This document shows positions 8,186-17,595 of a stretch of DNA of 64,000 nt, piece by piece. The notes below the pieces were generated by a model. That model was not told where the DNA came from. It saw nothing but the letters and a program-made list of their open reading frames with translations, and searched no databases. The stretch is from DSVZ01 sp037439785. Its GTDB lineage: Bacteria; Verrucomicrobiota; Verrucomicrobiia; Limisphaerales; J093. The stretch covers positions 7,674 to 71,673 of the forward strand of contig JBBIVJ010000025.1 of assembly GCA_037439785.1 (NCBI GenBank), read 5' to 3'. Position 1 is the stretch's first letter. The number at the start of each line of letters is the position of its first letter. The translations under genes were made by a program, and so were the position numbers.

Positions 8186-8497
8186 TCACAGCAGGCCCGG
8201 CAGGCCGGCGCCGCCGGTGACCTTGCTCATCTCGGCGGCGGCGGTTTCGCGGGCCCGTTGCAGGGCCTGGTTGACGGCCACCAGCACCAGGTCTTCGAGC
8301 AGGGCGGGGTCGGAAGGGGTGATGGCCTGGGGGTCAATGCGGAGCGCGGCCAGGGTGCCGTCACACCGCGCAGTGGCCCGCACCACCCCGCCGCCGCTGG
8401 TGGCCTCGACCGTCCGCTGCGCCAGTTCCGCCTGCACGGCCTGCATCTGCTGCTGCATCCGCGCGGCCTGTTTCATCAGTTTGCCCAGGCTCGACAT
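8186..8497 (-). CDS. ebfC: YbaB/EbfC nucleoid-associated protein
   Basis: The 103-residue protein begins SSLGKLMKQAARMQQQMQAV, the long N-terminal helix of the YbaB/EbfC family. The hallmark EATSGGGVVRATARCDG strand-turn follows, then IDPQAI.PSDPALLEDLVL. Family members dimerise as tweezers and bind DNA with low specificity. The start is only 9 bp after the dnaX stop and recR follows 43 bp later, the usual chromosomal trio. The C-terminus is enriched in Gly (GGAGLPGLL), as usual for the family. Confidence 0.95.
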   Translation of the reverse strand: MSSLGKLMKQAARMQQQMQAVQAELAQRTVEATSGGGVVRATARCDGTLAALRIDPQAITPSDPALLEDLVLVAVNQALQRARETAAAEMSKVTGGAGLPGLL

Positions 8498-8506
8498 GCG
8501 AGCAGT

Positions 8507-10324
8507 CTAGGAGGTGGCGGGGGGCGGGGCAACCACGCGGGCGATGCGGCCCTTGAAGATTTCCACGGCCTGCCGGATCAGCGGGTCGTCCTTGAACGTC
8601 GCCGGGTCCAGCTCGACGGGTTTCGCCGGCGCCGGGGCCGGTGCCGCGGGGGAATCGGCTTCCGCGGCCTCCGCACCCGGGCCGGGCGCCGGGGCGGGAG
8701 GCGGGGCCGGGGGAGTGGAGGAAGGGGGAGGGGTCCTGACCGGAGGCTCGGCCTGTACGAAATTCACCCGCGGGACGCGTGCACCGCGGGCGCGCAGCAG
8801 CGACTCGAGTTGGTCGCGGTTGCGGGGGCTGTTGAGCAGGGGCAGCAAGTGGGCCTCGCCAGGGGGCAGGCCGAGGGTGAGCCGTTCGCCCTGGAAAGAG
8901 ACCGGAAAGGCGCGCTGGAGGTGGGCGTGCAACAACACGCTGGCGGCCCGGACGGCCTCGAGGAAGCCGCTCCACCAGCCTGCCAGATCGGTCGCGGGGT
9001 CGGCAGAAGGGGCGGGCGCCGCGGCTTCCGCCTCCGGGGCGCGGGGCGCGTCCGCGGGGGGGGGCGTTTCGTGCAGGGCGGAGTCCGCCGCGGGGTCAGG
9101 CAGGTCGGCGCGGGTCGGCGGCGGAGGCGGAGAAGCCGACGTGGCCGCAGGCGGGGCGGGGGTGGTTGCCGGGGCCTCGGCAGTGCTGTGGCGCAGGGCC
9201 TGGAGCCGGTCCAGGACGGTGTCCAGGCGGACAGCCTGGCGGGTCTGGATGGCTTTCCAGAGGGCGACTTCGAGGGCGATTTTTTTGGAGAGTACCTCGC
9301 GCAAACGGCCCTCGGCCTCGGTGAGGACTTCCATCATGCGAGCGACGGCGTCAGGGGTGGTGCGGGTGGCCTGGGTCTGGAGGGCGGCCAGGTCGGCCTC
9401 GCTGACCTCGATCAGGTCGCCGTCGCCGCGGGTGACCAGGTACACGAGCAGGTTGCGGCAGTGCTGGAGGAGGTCGGCCAGGAGGCGGCCGAGGTCCTTG
9501 CCGGCGCGGGTCAGGTCATCGAGGCGCCGGAACGCCTCGGCCGCCCGGCCGTCCACCAGCGCGTCGGCCAGGGCCAGCACCTGGTCCCGTGAAGCCAGGC
9601 CGAACATGCCCAGGACGTCGGCCTCGACGATTTCGTGACCGCAAAAGCTGATGAGCTGGTCCAGGGCGGACTCGGCGTCGCGCATGCCGCCGTCGGCGCC
9701 GCGGGCGATGGCCTGGAGGGCGGCCGGTTCGACGCGGATGCCTTCGCGGGCGGCGATGTCGGCAAGGTGCCGGACGATGAGGTGGGAGGGGATGCGGCGG
9801 AGATCGAAGCGCTGACAGCGGGAGAGGATGGTGGGCAGGACCTTCTCGGGGTCGGTGGTGGCGAACATGAACTTCACGTGCGCCGGGGGTTCCTCGAGGG
9901 TTTTGAGCAGCGCGTTGAAGGCGGCCGCGCTGAGCATGTGCACCTCGTCAATGATGTAGATTTTGAAGCGGGCGGCCGCGGGGGCGAACTGGCAGGTCTC
10001 GCGCAGCTCGCGCACCTGTTCGACGCCGTTGTTGCTGGCGCCGTCAATCTCGAGCACGTCCAACGAGCGGCCCTCGGCGATCTCGCGGCAGCGGGGGTCA
10101 TCCCCGGCAAAGTCCACCTTCGGGCCGTCCGTGCAGTTGAGGCATTTGGCGAAGATGCGGGCGATGGTGGTCTTGCCGGTGCCGCGGGGTCCGCAAAACA
10201 GGTAGGCATGGGCGATGCGGCCGGAGCGGATGGCATTGGCCAGGGTGGTGGTCACGTGCTCCTGACCGACCACTTCTTCGAAGCGTTGCGGCCGGTATTT
10301 GCGGGCGAGAACCTGGTAACTCAT
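8507..10324 (-). CDS. dnaX: DNA polymerase III subunit gamma/tau
   Basis: The 605-residue protein starts at ATG 10324 (MSYQVLARKYRPQRFEEVVG), the canonical DnaX start. Walker A is GPRGTGKT (45-52), Walker B DEVH (126-129), and the sensor/SRC motif LSRCQRF is at about 167-173. The zinc module is reduced: CLNC (61-64) and C79 remain, but the middle Cys residues of the usual four-Cys knuckle are missing. Residues about 400-560 are a long Pro/Ala-rich linker, followed by a C-terminal region that probably contacts the polymerase. DnaX is the clamp-loader ATPase of the replisome. It is first in the dnaX-ebfC-recR-HAD run. Confidence 0.96.
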   Translation of the reverse strand: MSYQVLARKYRPQRFEEVVGQEHVTTTLANAIRSGRIAHAYLFCGPRGTGKTTIARIFAKCLNCTDGPKVDFAGDDPRCREIAEGRSLDVLEIDGASNNGVEQVRELRETCQFAPAAARFKIYIIDEVHMLSAAAFNALLKTLEEPPAHVKFMFATTDPEKVLPTILSRCQRFDLRRIPSHLIVRHLADIAAREGIRVEPAALQAIARGADGGMRDAESALDQLISFCGHEIVEADVLGMFGLASRDQVLALADALVDGRAAEAFRRLDDLTRAGKDLGRLLADLLQHCRNLLVYLVTRGDGDLIEVSEADLAALQTQATRTTPDAVARMMEVLTEAEGRLREVLSKKIALEVALWKAIQTRQAVRLDTVLDRLQALRHSTAEAPATTPAPPAATSASPPPPPTRADLPDPAADSALHETPPPADAPRAPEAEAAAPAPSADPATDLAGWWSGFLEAVRAASVLLHAHLQRAFPVSFQGERLTLGLPPGEAHLLPLLNSPRNRDQLESLLRARGARVPRVNFVQAEPPVRTPPPSSTPPAPPPAPAPGPGAEAAEADSPAAPAPAPAKPVELDPATFKDDPLIRQAVEIFKGRIARVVAPPPATS

Positions 10325-10415
10325 GGGCAACGGCGCGCCGGTGCGGACCCGGCGGAGTGGCGCCAAGGGTGCGAACCGCACCGCGGCGAGGCAATCGCAA
10401 ATCCTCCCGACGGGG

Positions 10416-10442
10416 GATCAGACGGATCAGACGGATCGGGGG
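10416..10442. repeat. 9-bp tandem repeat (GATCAGACG x3, last unit degenerate)
   Basis: The units are GATCAGACG, GATCAGACG and GATCGGGGG, between the dnaX start and the LTD/CotH gene stop. The same kind of 9-mer array (GATCGGGCG/GATCGGGTG) fills the pgl-lpdA gap at 21114-21167, so this is a recurring minisatellite type in this genome. Confidence 0.85.
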
Positions 10443-10443
10443 C

Positions 10444-13400
10444 TCACGGCGCCACCAGCCGGTAGAACCGCGCCGGCTCGCTGGCGGTCAACTGCACCCA
10501 GAACTCGAGCGGGCCGGTGCTGCCGGGCAGCACATTGGTGAGCACTTCCCAGGTGCCCTCCCCCAGCACCGGCCGGCTCTCCAGGCGGTAGGCGCGGCCG
10601 GCGGCGGCGTTGAAGGTCAGGTACAGGCGGTTGCCCGTCACCCGCAATCCCAGGATGCGCACGCTGAACGCCCGCGGGTCGGTGCCGCCCTGGAACTCGC
10701 CGCGGTTGCCCAGGCCATCGCCGTCCGGGTCGCCGTCCGCCCCGTCCACGCCCGCGGCCGAGTCCGGGTTCAGGCCGTGGGCCAGTTCCCAATCATCGGG
10801 CAGGCCGTCGCCGTCGCTGTCGGCATCCGGCGGGGGCGTGGGGCGGCCGGGGTTGGGCCGGGCGGCGCGCCAGTGGCGGGGTTCGTTGCCGTAGGCGGCG
10901 GGGTCGAGCCGGTGCAGGGACAAGCCGGTGCCGGCGGCGCCCGCGGGCCAGGGGGCGGCGGGGCGGTAGTTCACCGCCTCGACCAGCAACTGCGGCACAA
11001 AGCCCGCGTCCGGGTGGGGCGGCTGTTGCGGCGTGTCCGGCCGGTACAGGCTCAGCCGCTCGCCTTCGTTGGCCAACCGGCCGCCGAAGGGACCAAGGAC
11101 CGGCGTCGCCTCCGGCAGCTTGTAGCGGGTGCGGAAGGCGGCCAGGGCGTCGGGGTTGCTCTGAGGGTTGAAGCTCACCAGGACCAGGTAGCCGCCGGCG
11201 GGCAGGCTGGCCCCGGCCGGGAAACTGAACTGGATGCCGTCCGCCACCCGCCAGGTGTTGGTGGGGTAATTCACGTCGTAGAGCGCCACGGGAGCGGGGC
11301 CGGGGTTGTGCAGCTCGATGAACTCCTCCCCCGGCACCTCGACCGGGATACCGCCCGCCGTGGTCACCGGCTGGAACAGGATTTCGGAAATCACCACCGG
11401 CCCGACCCGCGGTCCGGCGTTGGGCCGGCCGGTGCCCTGGCGGAACTGTTCGAGACTGGTGGGCCGGTCCATGCCGAAGGTCCGTTCGCGCAGCGGGACG
11501 AAATCCACGCCCGCGCTGGTGGGCACCCGGCCCCAGGACTCGCCGTTTTGTGTCGCGCCAAGCCGCGCCACCGCCCGCCAGCCGGTGAACGCGCCGGCGG
11601 CGTCGGTGGCCGAGAGGTACACCTCGTCGCCGTGGGCGGAGTTGAGGGTGAAGGCCCGGTCGCCCAGGGCCGGGTCGTTGAACTGCACCTCGTAAAAGAC
11701 CCGGTAACCGCCGGCGGGCAGGATCGTGCCGGCGGGCAGGCGGTACTTGCGCCAGTGTTCGAGGCTGTTGCTGAGTTGCCAGCCGCTCAGGTCCACCGGC
11801 AACGGGCCGGGGTTGTACACTTCGATGGCGTCCTCCCATGGCGGGTCGGTGTGGCTGAGCACCTCGTTGATGACCACCGAGTCGAGCGGCAGGTAGTTGG
11901 CCGCGCCGGGCGAGGGAGTCTCCGGGAAGCGGACCAGGTTGGTGCCGCCGTCCGGGAACCGGCCTTCGCTGACCTCGGGCTCCTGCACCAGCAGGTCCAC
12001 CGAGTCCACCAGCGCGCTCAGCGGGCTGTAGAGGCGGAGGGTCTCCCCCAGACCGTCCAGGCGGAAGCCCACGTGGTCGGGGCCCTGGTGGGTGTCGCCA
12101 TCCGCCACCCAGACCGCATAGCCCTGCGGGGCGAGGAAGGTCAGGGGACGGAGGACGTGGTTGGTCTGGCCGGCCTGCGAGGGGTCGTCGCTGAGGCGGA
12201 AGCGGCCGAGGTCCACGGGCAGGGGTTGCGGATTGTACAGCTCGAGCCAGTCCGCGCCGGCGGTTTGCGCCAGCCACTCGTTGAGCCGCACGGCGGTGGG
12301 ATCGCCGAGGGTGGCGGGGGCGGCGTTGACTGCGCCGGGGGTGGGCGTGGCCAGCAACTGCCAGGTGCCGTCGCGCCGGCCGATGCTGAGGTCTTCCAGC
12401 GCGAAGCCGAACTCGACCGCGTCCAGCAACCGACCTTGCGGATCGAACAGGTCCACCTCGCCGCCCGCGTTGGGGAGGCTGCGTCCGGTGTTGAGCGGGG
12501 GGGTGGCGGAGGTCGAGGCCGGCCGCGCGCCGTCACAATCCACCACCAGGAAGCCGCCGGCAGGGAGGCGGACGCCGGCGGGGAAGGTCCATTGGCCGGA
12601 CCGGGCAGTGCCCACACTCAGGCTGTAGCCGGCCAGGTCCACGGCGTTGCTGCCCAGGTTGACCAGTTCGATCCAGTCCGCCGCCACCGTGGCGCCGGGG
12701 CGGCGATAATTCCCGGCCCGGGCCAGCACTTCGTGGAGCTGGAGGGTCGAACTGGTGACCACGTAGTTGGGCGCGCCGGGGCTGGCGGAGCCGGGGAACG
12801 GCGTCAGCGGCCCGGTGCCGTCGGGCAACAGGCCGGAGGAGACGGCTTCGAGGGCGTTTTTGTAGGTCAGCCGCTGCCGTTCGTTGCCCAGCGGGTCGTA
12901 GAGGACCAGTATGTCGCCGGCGGCGGGGAGGCGGAAATCGAGGTGGTCGGGGCCGGGGTTGCCATCGGCCCGGAGCACGCCGAAGCCGGCGGGGGCGAGG
13001 TAGGAGAGGGCGGTGATTTGTTGAAGGGCGTTGCTGGTGCCGATCCAGAGACCCTGCAGGGGGGCGGGCAGGGCCGGGTCCCGGTTGAAGAACTCGATCC
13101 AGTCATCCTCGCCGGCCGGGGCGTTGGCGAGGAATTCGTTGATCACCACCTGGGCGGCCGCGGCCAGGGCCGCCGGCTCGTTCGGGGCCAGCGGGGTCGG
13201 TTCGGTGAGCTGCCAGGTGGCCGCGGCTCCCACGCGGCCGACGCTGTAGCCGGGGGGCTGGAGGCCGTAGGTGACGGCGACCACGCGACGGCCCTGGGGA
13301 TCGGTCAGGCGGAGGGTTTCGCCGGTGCGTTTGAGGGCGAAGGGGGCGCGCAGACCGGGCGGGGAACCGCCGGGGTCGCACCACAGGCGCAGATAACTGC

Positions 13401-16400
13401 CGCCGGCCACGGTGGTGTTGGCGGGGAAGGTGAACACGTTGGTGCCGTCGCCGAACAGCCGCCAGCCGGCCAGGTTCACCGCCGCGGCGCCGGGGTTGAA
13501 CAGTTCGATCCAGTCGGGGTTTTGGTTGTCGGTGCCCACGGCGAAGAGCTCGTTGAGGCGGACGGCGGGCGGGGCGGGTGTCGAGTTGGGGAGGCCGGGG
13601 GTGCCACCGGGGAGGGCGCTGGCGTGCCAGTTGGCCGGGTCATCCGGGTCGCCGGCGGGGTCGGTGATTTCCAGCGAGGGGCCGTCGCCGTCGGGTTCGG
13701 GCGGCCAGGCGCCGGCGTCGTCGTACTCGACGGAGGTGACCACGCGGCCGGTGCGGTCCAGCAGGGCGAGGCGTTCGCCGCCGTTGGCCAGGGCACCCCG
13801 GAACCAGCCGGCCACGGTCACGCCGGGGTAGCGGGTGGCGAAGGCTTTGGTGTTGGCAGCGTTGGCCAGGACCAGACGCGCGCCGGCGGGCAGGGCGGGG
13901 AAGGGTTCGGGGAAGCGGAAGTCCACCCCTTCGAGGGTGAAGCCGCTCAGGTCCACGGGCGTGCCGCCGAGGTTGGCCAGTTCGAGGAACTCGTAGGCGT
14001 CGCCGCCGGGCGGGTTGTACATGATTTCGGTGAAGCGGACCGGCAGGCCGAGGGCCTCGACCTGGTAGGCCGCCTCGGCCAGGGCGCTCCATTCGCTGCC
14101 GTCCAGTGAGCGGGCCTTGAGGACAAGGTCACCGGTGAGGATCAGCGGCCGGGCGGGGTCGCAGGCCCGGGCGTCCGGGGCGACGGCGCCGGAGAACATG
14201 ACGCGGGGGTCGGTGCCATTGGTGGTGTACCAGATGGTGCCGCGAAGGTTGGTGAGGGTGAGCGCGTAGCCGGCGGGGGCGCGGCCGGCGGGCAAACTGA
14301 AGGCGGGGGCGTTGCTCGAGGCCAGCAGGCCGGCGCGGTACAGATGGTCGAGCACGTGGCGGCGGCGCTGGGGAATCCAGGTGGAGCCGATGCGGTCGTT
14401 GAAGCCGCTGATCGAGCCGTTGAGGCGGGCCCTGACGGTGTTGTAACGGGCGCGGATGCGGGCGTCGGTGAGGGCGCCGTCGTTGAAGAAGTGTTTGTGG
14501 ACGCGGTCGGCGAAGAGCAGCTTGAACTCGGGGAGGACCTTCAGGGCGTTGAAGAGCCGGGCAATGTCCGCGGTGCCCCAGGGGGGCGAGGTGGTGGAGA
14601 GCTGGTTGGCAATGGTGTTCCAGGTGGGCGAGTGGCCCTGCAGGCCGAAGGCCCATTCGGCGTCCCAGGGGTAGAAGCGGAAGGGCGCTCCGGGCACGCG
14701 CTCGCGGGCCACGCGCCAGTTGTTGTGGGGCCAGTCGTCGTTGTCCGCATAGATCAGCGGGCAGAGGTAGTCCACGAAGTTGGTCAGGTCCAGGCGGCGG
14801 GCCAGTTCGAGGTAGTTGGCGGCGTTGGTGAGGTTCACCGAGGTGGCGAAGCTGCGCAGGCTGTTCCAGGCGGTGGCGTCGCCCTCGCGGACCTCGCCGC
14901 CCTGGGCGATGAGGTCCCAGCGCTCGCCGCCGCCGTGGTAGGCGCGCAGGAAGTCCACATCCACGCGCTCGCAGGGGTTGTAGTAGCCCTTGTACACGCC
15001 GTTGAGAAACAGGTTCACGAACGTGCCCACCGCCGCGGGCTGCCCCACGTCCCGCGCCAGGCTGCGCACAAACTCGTCGGTCAGGAAGGGGTTGGTGTGA
15101 TCGTTCATGCCCGCCCGCAGCACGATCGTGTCGAACGATTCCTGGGTGGTGTCCGGGAACAGGCGCACGTTGAGCCGGCCCTGGCCGTACTCGCCGCGGA
15201 AGTACAGGCGGAAGGAGTACTTGTTGAAGGGCAACTGGCCGGACTTGTAGTTGTAGTTGCCGCGCACGTAATCACCACCCTGCACGCGCAGGCCGCAGTC
15301 CACCTGGAACCCGCCGTTGTCGGCCGGGTCAATCCACTCGACCGAGACCGGCCGCTCCCAGGCCGGGCCGCGGTGGCGGGGGTTGGGCGGCTCCATGATG
15401 CCCCGGGAGCCGTAGAGGTGGTTCGAGGCGGTGACCAGGCTCAGCGCCGGCAGCCGCTGCCGCAGCGCCGGCTGGTTCATCAGGTAGGTGTGGGTGAGCA
15501 CCCGCGAGGGGAGGGCGTTGGATTTGAAGGCCGCCGCGCGGACCATCCGGGTGGTGGTGATGGCGATCGGCCCGGCGTACGCGGCGCCGTTGGTCAGCGA
15601 GGGCGGGCTGCCGTCCAGCGTGTAGTGGATCACCGCCCCCGGCGTGGGGCAGTACAGCGAGAGGTTGAAGGGGCGGGTGAAGAAGCCGCGCCGGGCGCTG
15701 AAATGGACCTCGGCCACCGCGCCGGTGATGGTGCTGGTGCCGTTGCGCGCGCCGGGGCTGGCGGGCAGGAAATACTTCCAGGCCCCGTCCCCGCGCTCGC
15801 GGCCGTAGGAGTAATCAGGCCCCTGGACGGGGTACTCGACCTCGCTGACCGCCACGCGCGGCAGTTCCGGGCCGAACAGGCCCACGTAGCCGCCCTCGGG
15901 GATGAGCTTGAAGTTGGTGTGCAACCGCCCGCCCGGCCCGGCCGGCCGGCGGTCCTTGCCCGAGGCAAACACCACCAGATAGCCGCCCGGCGGCAGGTCC
16001 ACAGCGGGAAACACCCACTGCCCGGGCTCGTCGCGGTCGCGGCTCAGCGACCAGCCCAGCAGGTTCACCGGCGTAGCCCCCGCGTTGTGAAGCTCGATCC
16101 AATCCTCCGGGTCCGCCTCCTCGTCCCGGTGGGCGGTGAAGTTCTCGGCCATGAACTCGGTCAGCCGCACCTCCGGCCGCGGCGCCGCGGGATTCACCGT
16201 GTACTCCCACCCCGCGCCGTTGAAGGGATGCGGCACCAGCGAGTCGCTGGTGATGCCGTGGCCCGCCTGCCAGGTCACCTGCGCCGGCCCGGCCGGCGCG
16301 GCGCCGGCGGGGAACGTGAAGAGGTACGGCCCGGCGCCGATGCCGGTCAGGTTCGTCGCCGCCACACCGTTGAGCCGCAGGTCCGCTGCGTCCACCCCCA

Positions 16401-17397
16401 GCACCGGTTTGTTGAAGCTCACCTCGATCTGGGTCAGCGACCGGACGGTCAGCCCCGCCGGCGGCTGGCGGAAAACCACCGCGGGTCCGTCCGGGTCCAG
16501 CAGTTCATACATCCAGGCCGAGCCGGCGGCGGCGGGGTCGAAGCGCTGCGGCGGCGTCTCGAGGTCCCGGATGGTTTGCAGCGGACCCCAGCGGACGGAG
16601 ACCGAACCGTAGGCAGGTTGGGGAAAGCTGAAGGTGTAGGTCCGCCCGCTGCCGCTGACCGCCGCGGCCGGCTGGTCGTTGACCAGGAAATGCCCGGCCT
16701 CGACGCCGGTCACCGTCTCGCTGAACGTCACCGTAATCTGCGTCAACGCCGCCACCGGCCCCGGTTCGGGCTCGACCGCCACCACCGTGGGTGTGCCCGG
16801 CGTGCGCAGCGTGGCCGTCAATTGCGCATCCCACACCAGGTCGCTGCTGCCCAGGGTCACGTTGATGACCTGCACGGCCAGGACGTTCGTGCCCGCCACC
16901 AGCACCGTCTCGGGATCGGCCACCGGGAAGACCAGGTAGCCCGCCGGCTCAGGGGCGTTCTCGGTGGCCAGGGCGTTGAAGAGCGGCTCGCCCGCGGGCG
17001 CGCGCAGGCCCGCCACCGGCCGCCCGTTGATCCAGGCCAGGAAACCGTCGTCGCAGACCGCCGTCAGTTCGAGCGCCTCGACCAGGCCCGGGTTGGCCAG
17101 GGTGAAGGTGCGGCGCAGGTACAGCGTGGAATAGCGGTTCTGCATGTCCTCCAGCGCGGTGCCGGCGGCGAAGGCCGGCTCGCCGTAGACGAAGGGGGCC
17201 GGACCCTCGGCCCAGGCGGTGGCGGCAAAGGTCACGCCCCGCCAGGCGGCCAGGTCGCCGGGCGTGGGTTCGGCGGTGCCCTTGAAGTAGCGCCAGGTCG
17301 AGTTGGTGGCGACCAGGACGGCGGCCTCCTGGGCCCGAAGCGGCGGAAACAGGCAGCCGGCCAGAGCCAGCGACAGGGAAAGTAGACGGCAATTCAT
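10444..17397 (-). CDS. Giant secreted protein: eight lamin-tail domains plus CotH domain
   Basis: The 2317-residue protein has a clear signal peptide (LLSLSLALAGCLFPPLRAQ). In order there are an N-terminal beta domain, two Ig-like SbsA-type segments (about 205-390), lamin-tail domain 1 (about 410-480), a chitobiase-C-terminal-like repeat (about 580-640), and a CotH spore-coat kinase-like domain (about 690-930; GGDYVRGNYNYKSGQ, FYPWDAEWAFG). A second chitobiase-like repeat follows (about 1030-1110), then seven more lamin-tail domains (starting near 1119, 1279, 1416, 1552, 1704, 1839 and 1999, each opening as V.LNE...DWIELFNPG). Last is a calcium-binding DSDGDGLPDDWE / DPDGDGLGNRGE segment near 2190. 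CotH proteins can be secreted protein kinases; LTDs are thought to mediate surface or DNA/polysaccharide adhesion. It is probably a cell-surface or extracellular structural protein. No partner gene lies next to it. Confidence 0.93.
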   Translation of the reverse strand: MNCRLLSLSLALAGCLFPPLRAQEAAVLVATNSTWRYFKGTAEPTPGDLAAWRGVTFAATAWAEGPAPFVYGEPAFAAGTALEDMQNRYSTLYLRRTFTLANPGLVEALELTAVCDDGFLAWINGRPVAGLRAPAGEPLFNALATENAPEPAGYLVFPVADPETVLVAGTNVLAVQVINVTLGSSDLVWDAQLTATLRTPGTPTVVAVEPEPGPVAALTQITVTFSETVTGVEAGHFLVNDQPAAAVSGSGRTYTFSFPQPAYGSVSVRWGPLQTIRDLETPPQRFDPAAAGSAWMYELLDPDGPAVVFRQPPAGLTVRSLTQIEVSFNKPVLGVDAADLRLNGVAATNLTGIGAGPYLFTFPAGAAPAGPAQVTWQAGHGITSDSLVPHPFNGAGWEYTVNPAAPRPEVRLTEFMAENFTAHRDEEADPEDWIELHNAGATPVNLLGWSLSRDRDEPGQWVFPAVDLPPGGYLVVFASGKDRRPAGPGGRLHTNFKLIPEGGYVGLFGPELPRVAVSEVEYPVQGPDYSYGRERGDGAWKYFLPASPGARNGTSTITGAVAEVHFSARRGFFTRPFNLSLYCPTPGAVIHYTLDGSPPSLTNGAAYAGPIAITTTRMVRAAAFKSNALPSRVLTHTYLMNQPALRQRLPALSLVTASNHLYGSRGIMEPPNPRHRGPAWERPVSVEWIDPADNGGFQVDCGLRVQGGDYVRGNYNYKSGQLPFNKYSFRLYFRGEYGQGRLNVRLFPDTTQESFDTIVLRAGMNDHTNPFLTDEFVRSLARDVGQPAAVGTFVNLFLNGVYKGYYNPCERVDVDFLRAYHGGGERWDLIAQGGEVREGDATAWNSLRSFATSVNLTNAANYLELARRLDLTNFVDYLCPLIYADNDDWPHNNWRVARERVPGAPFRFYPWDAEWAFGLQGHSPTWNTIANQLSTTSPPWGTADIARLFNALKVLPEFKLLFADRVHKHFFNDGALTDARIRARYNTVRARLNGSISGFNDRIGSTWIPQRRRHVLDHLYRAGLLASSNAPAFSLPAGRAPAGYALTLTNLRGTIWYTTNGTDPRVMFSGAVAPDARACDPARPLILTGDLVLKARSLDGSEWSALAEAAYQVEALGLPVRFTEIMYNPPGGDAYEFLELANLGGTPVDLSGFTLEGVDFRFPEPFPALPAGARLVLANAANTKAFATRYPGVTVAGWFRGALANGGERLALLDRTGRVVTSVEYDDAGAWPPEPDGDGPSLEITDPAGDPDDPANWHASALPGGTPGLPNSTPAPPAVRLNELFAVGTDNQNPDWIELFNPGAAAVNLAGWRLFGDGTNVFTFPANTTVAGGSYLRLWCDPGGSPPGLRAPFALKRTGETLRLTDPQGRRVVAVTYGLQPPGYSVGRVGAAATWQLTEPTPLAPNEPAALAAAAQVVINEFLANAPAGEDDWIEFFNRDPALPAPLQGLWIGTSNALQQITALSYLAPAGFGVLRADGNPGPDHLDFRLPAAGDILVLYDPLGNERQRLTYKNALEAVSSGLLPDGTGPLTPFPGSASPGAPNYVVTSSTLQLHEVLARAGNYRRPGATVAADWIELVNLGSNAVDLAGYSLSVGTARSGQWTFPAGVRLPAGGFLVVDCDGARPASTSATPPLNTGRSLPNAGGEVDLFDPQGRLLDAVEFGFALEDLSIGRRDGTWQLLATPTPGAVNAAPATLGDPTAVRLNEWLAQTAGADWLELYNPQPLPVDLGRFRLSDDPSQAGQTNHVLRPLTFLAPQGYAVWVADGDTHQGPDHVGFRLDGLGETLRLYSPLSALVDSVDLLVQEPEVSEGRFPDGGTNLVRFPETPSPGAANYLPLDSVVINEVLSHTDPPWEDAIEVYNPGPLPVDLSGWQLSNSLEHWRKYRLPAGTILPAGGYRVFYEVQFNDPALGDRAFTLNSAHGDEVYLSATDAAGAFTGWRAVARLGATQNGESWGRVPTSAGVDFVPLRERTFGMDRPTSLEQFRQGTGRPNAGPRVGPVVISEILFQPVTTAGGIPVEVPGEEFIELHNPGPAPVALYDVNYPTNTWRVADGIQFSFPAGASLPAGGYLVLVSFNPQSNPDALAAFRTRYKLPEATPVLGPFGGRLANEGERLSLYRPDTPQQPPHPDAGFVPQLLVEAVNYRPAAPWPAGAAGTGLSLHRLDPAAYGNEPRHWRAARPNPGRPTPPPDADSDGDGLPDDWELAHGLNPDSAAGVDGADGDPDGDGLGNRGEFQGGTDPRAFSVRILGLRVTGNRLYLTFNAAAGRAYRLESRPVLGEGTWEVLTNVLPGSTGPLEFWVQLTASEPARFYRLVAP

Positions 17398-17595
17398 GAA
17401 CGTGGTGCAGCCGACGCTATAGTCATTGTCCCCTGCCGCTCAAGCAACGTTTGTGCCGGCTCCCGAGACCGCCTGAAGGACAAAGGCCCCGCGCCGCGCC
17501 CCACAAACGGGCGCCGATACCTGCCACCCTCCGGCCCCGCGCCGCGCCGGCGCTTTGCGGTTGACGCACCCGCCGCGCGTGAAAGCCTTGAAGCC

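Noticed and set aside
9281..9287. A7 run in dnaX as a programmed frameshift site for a gamma form
   Set aside because: Neither shifted frame meets a stop soon after the run, so slippage would not give a short gamma subunit.
10357..17385. Two very long plus-strand open frames opposite the LTD/CotH gene
   Set aside because: They are antisense to a protein with strong domain evidence, have low-complexity Gly/Arg/Ala composition, and reflect stop-poor high-GC DNA.
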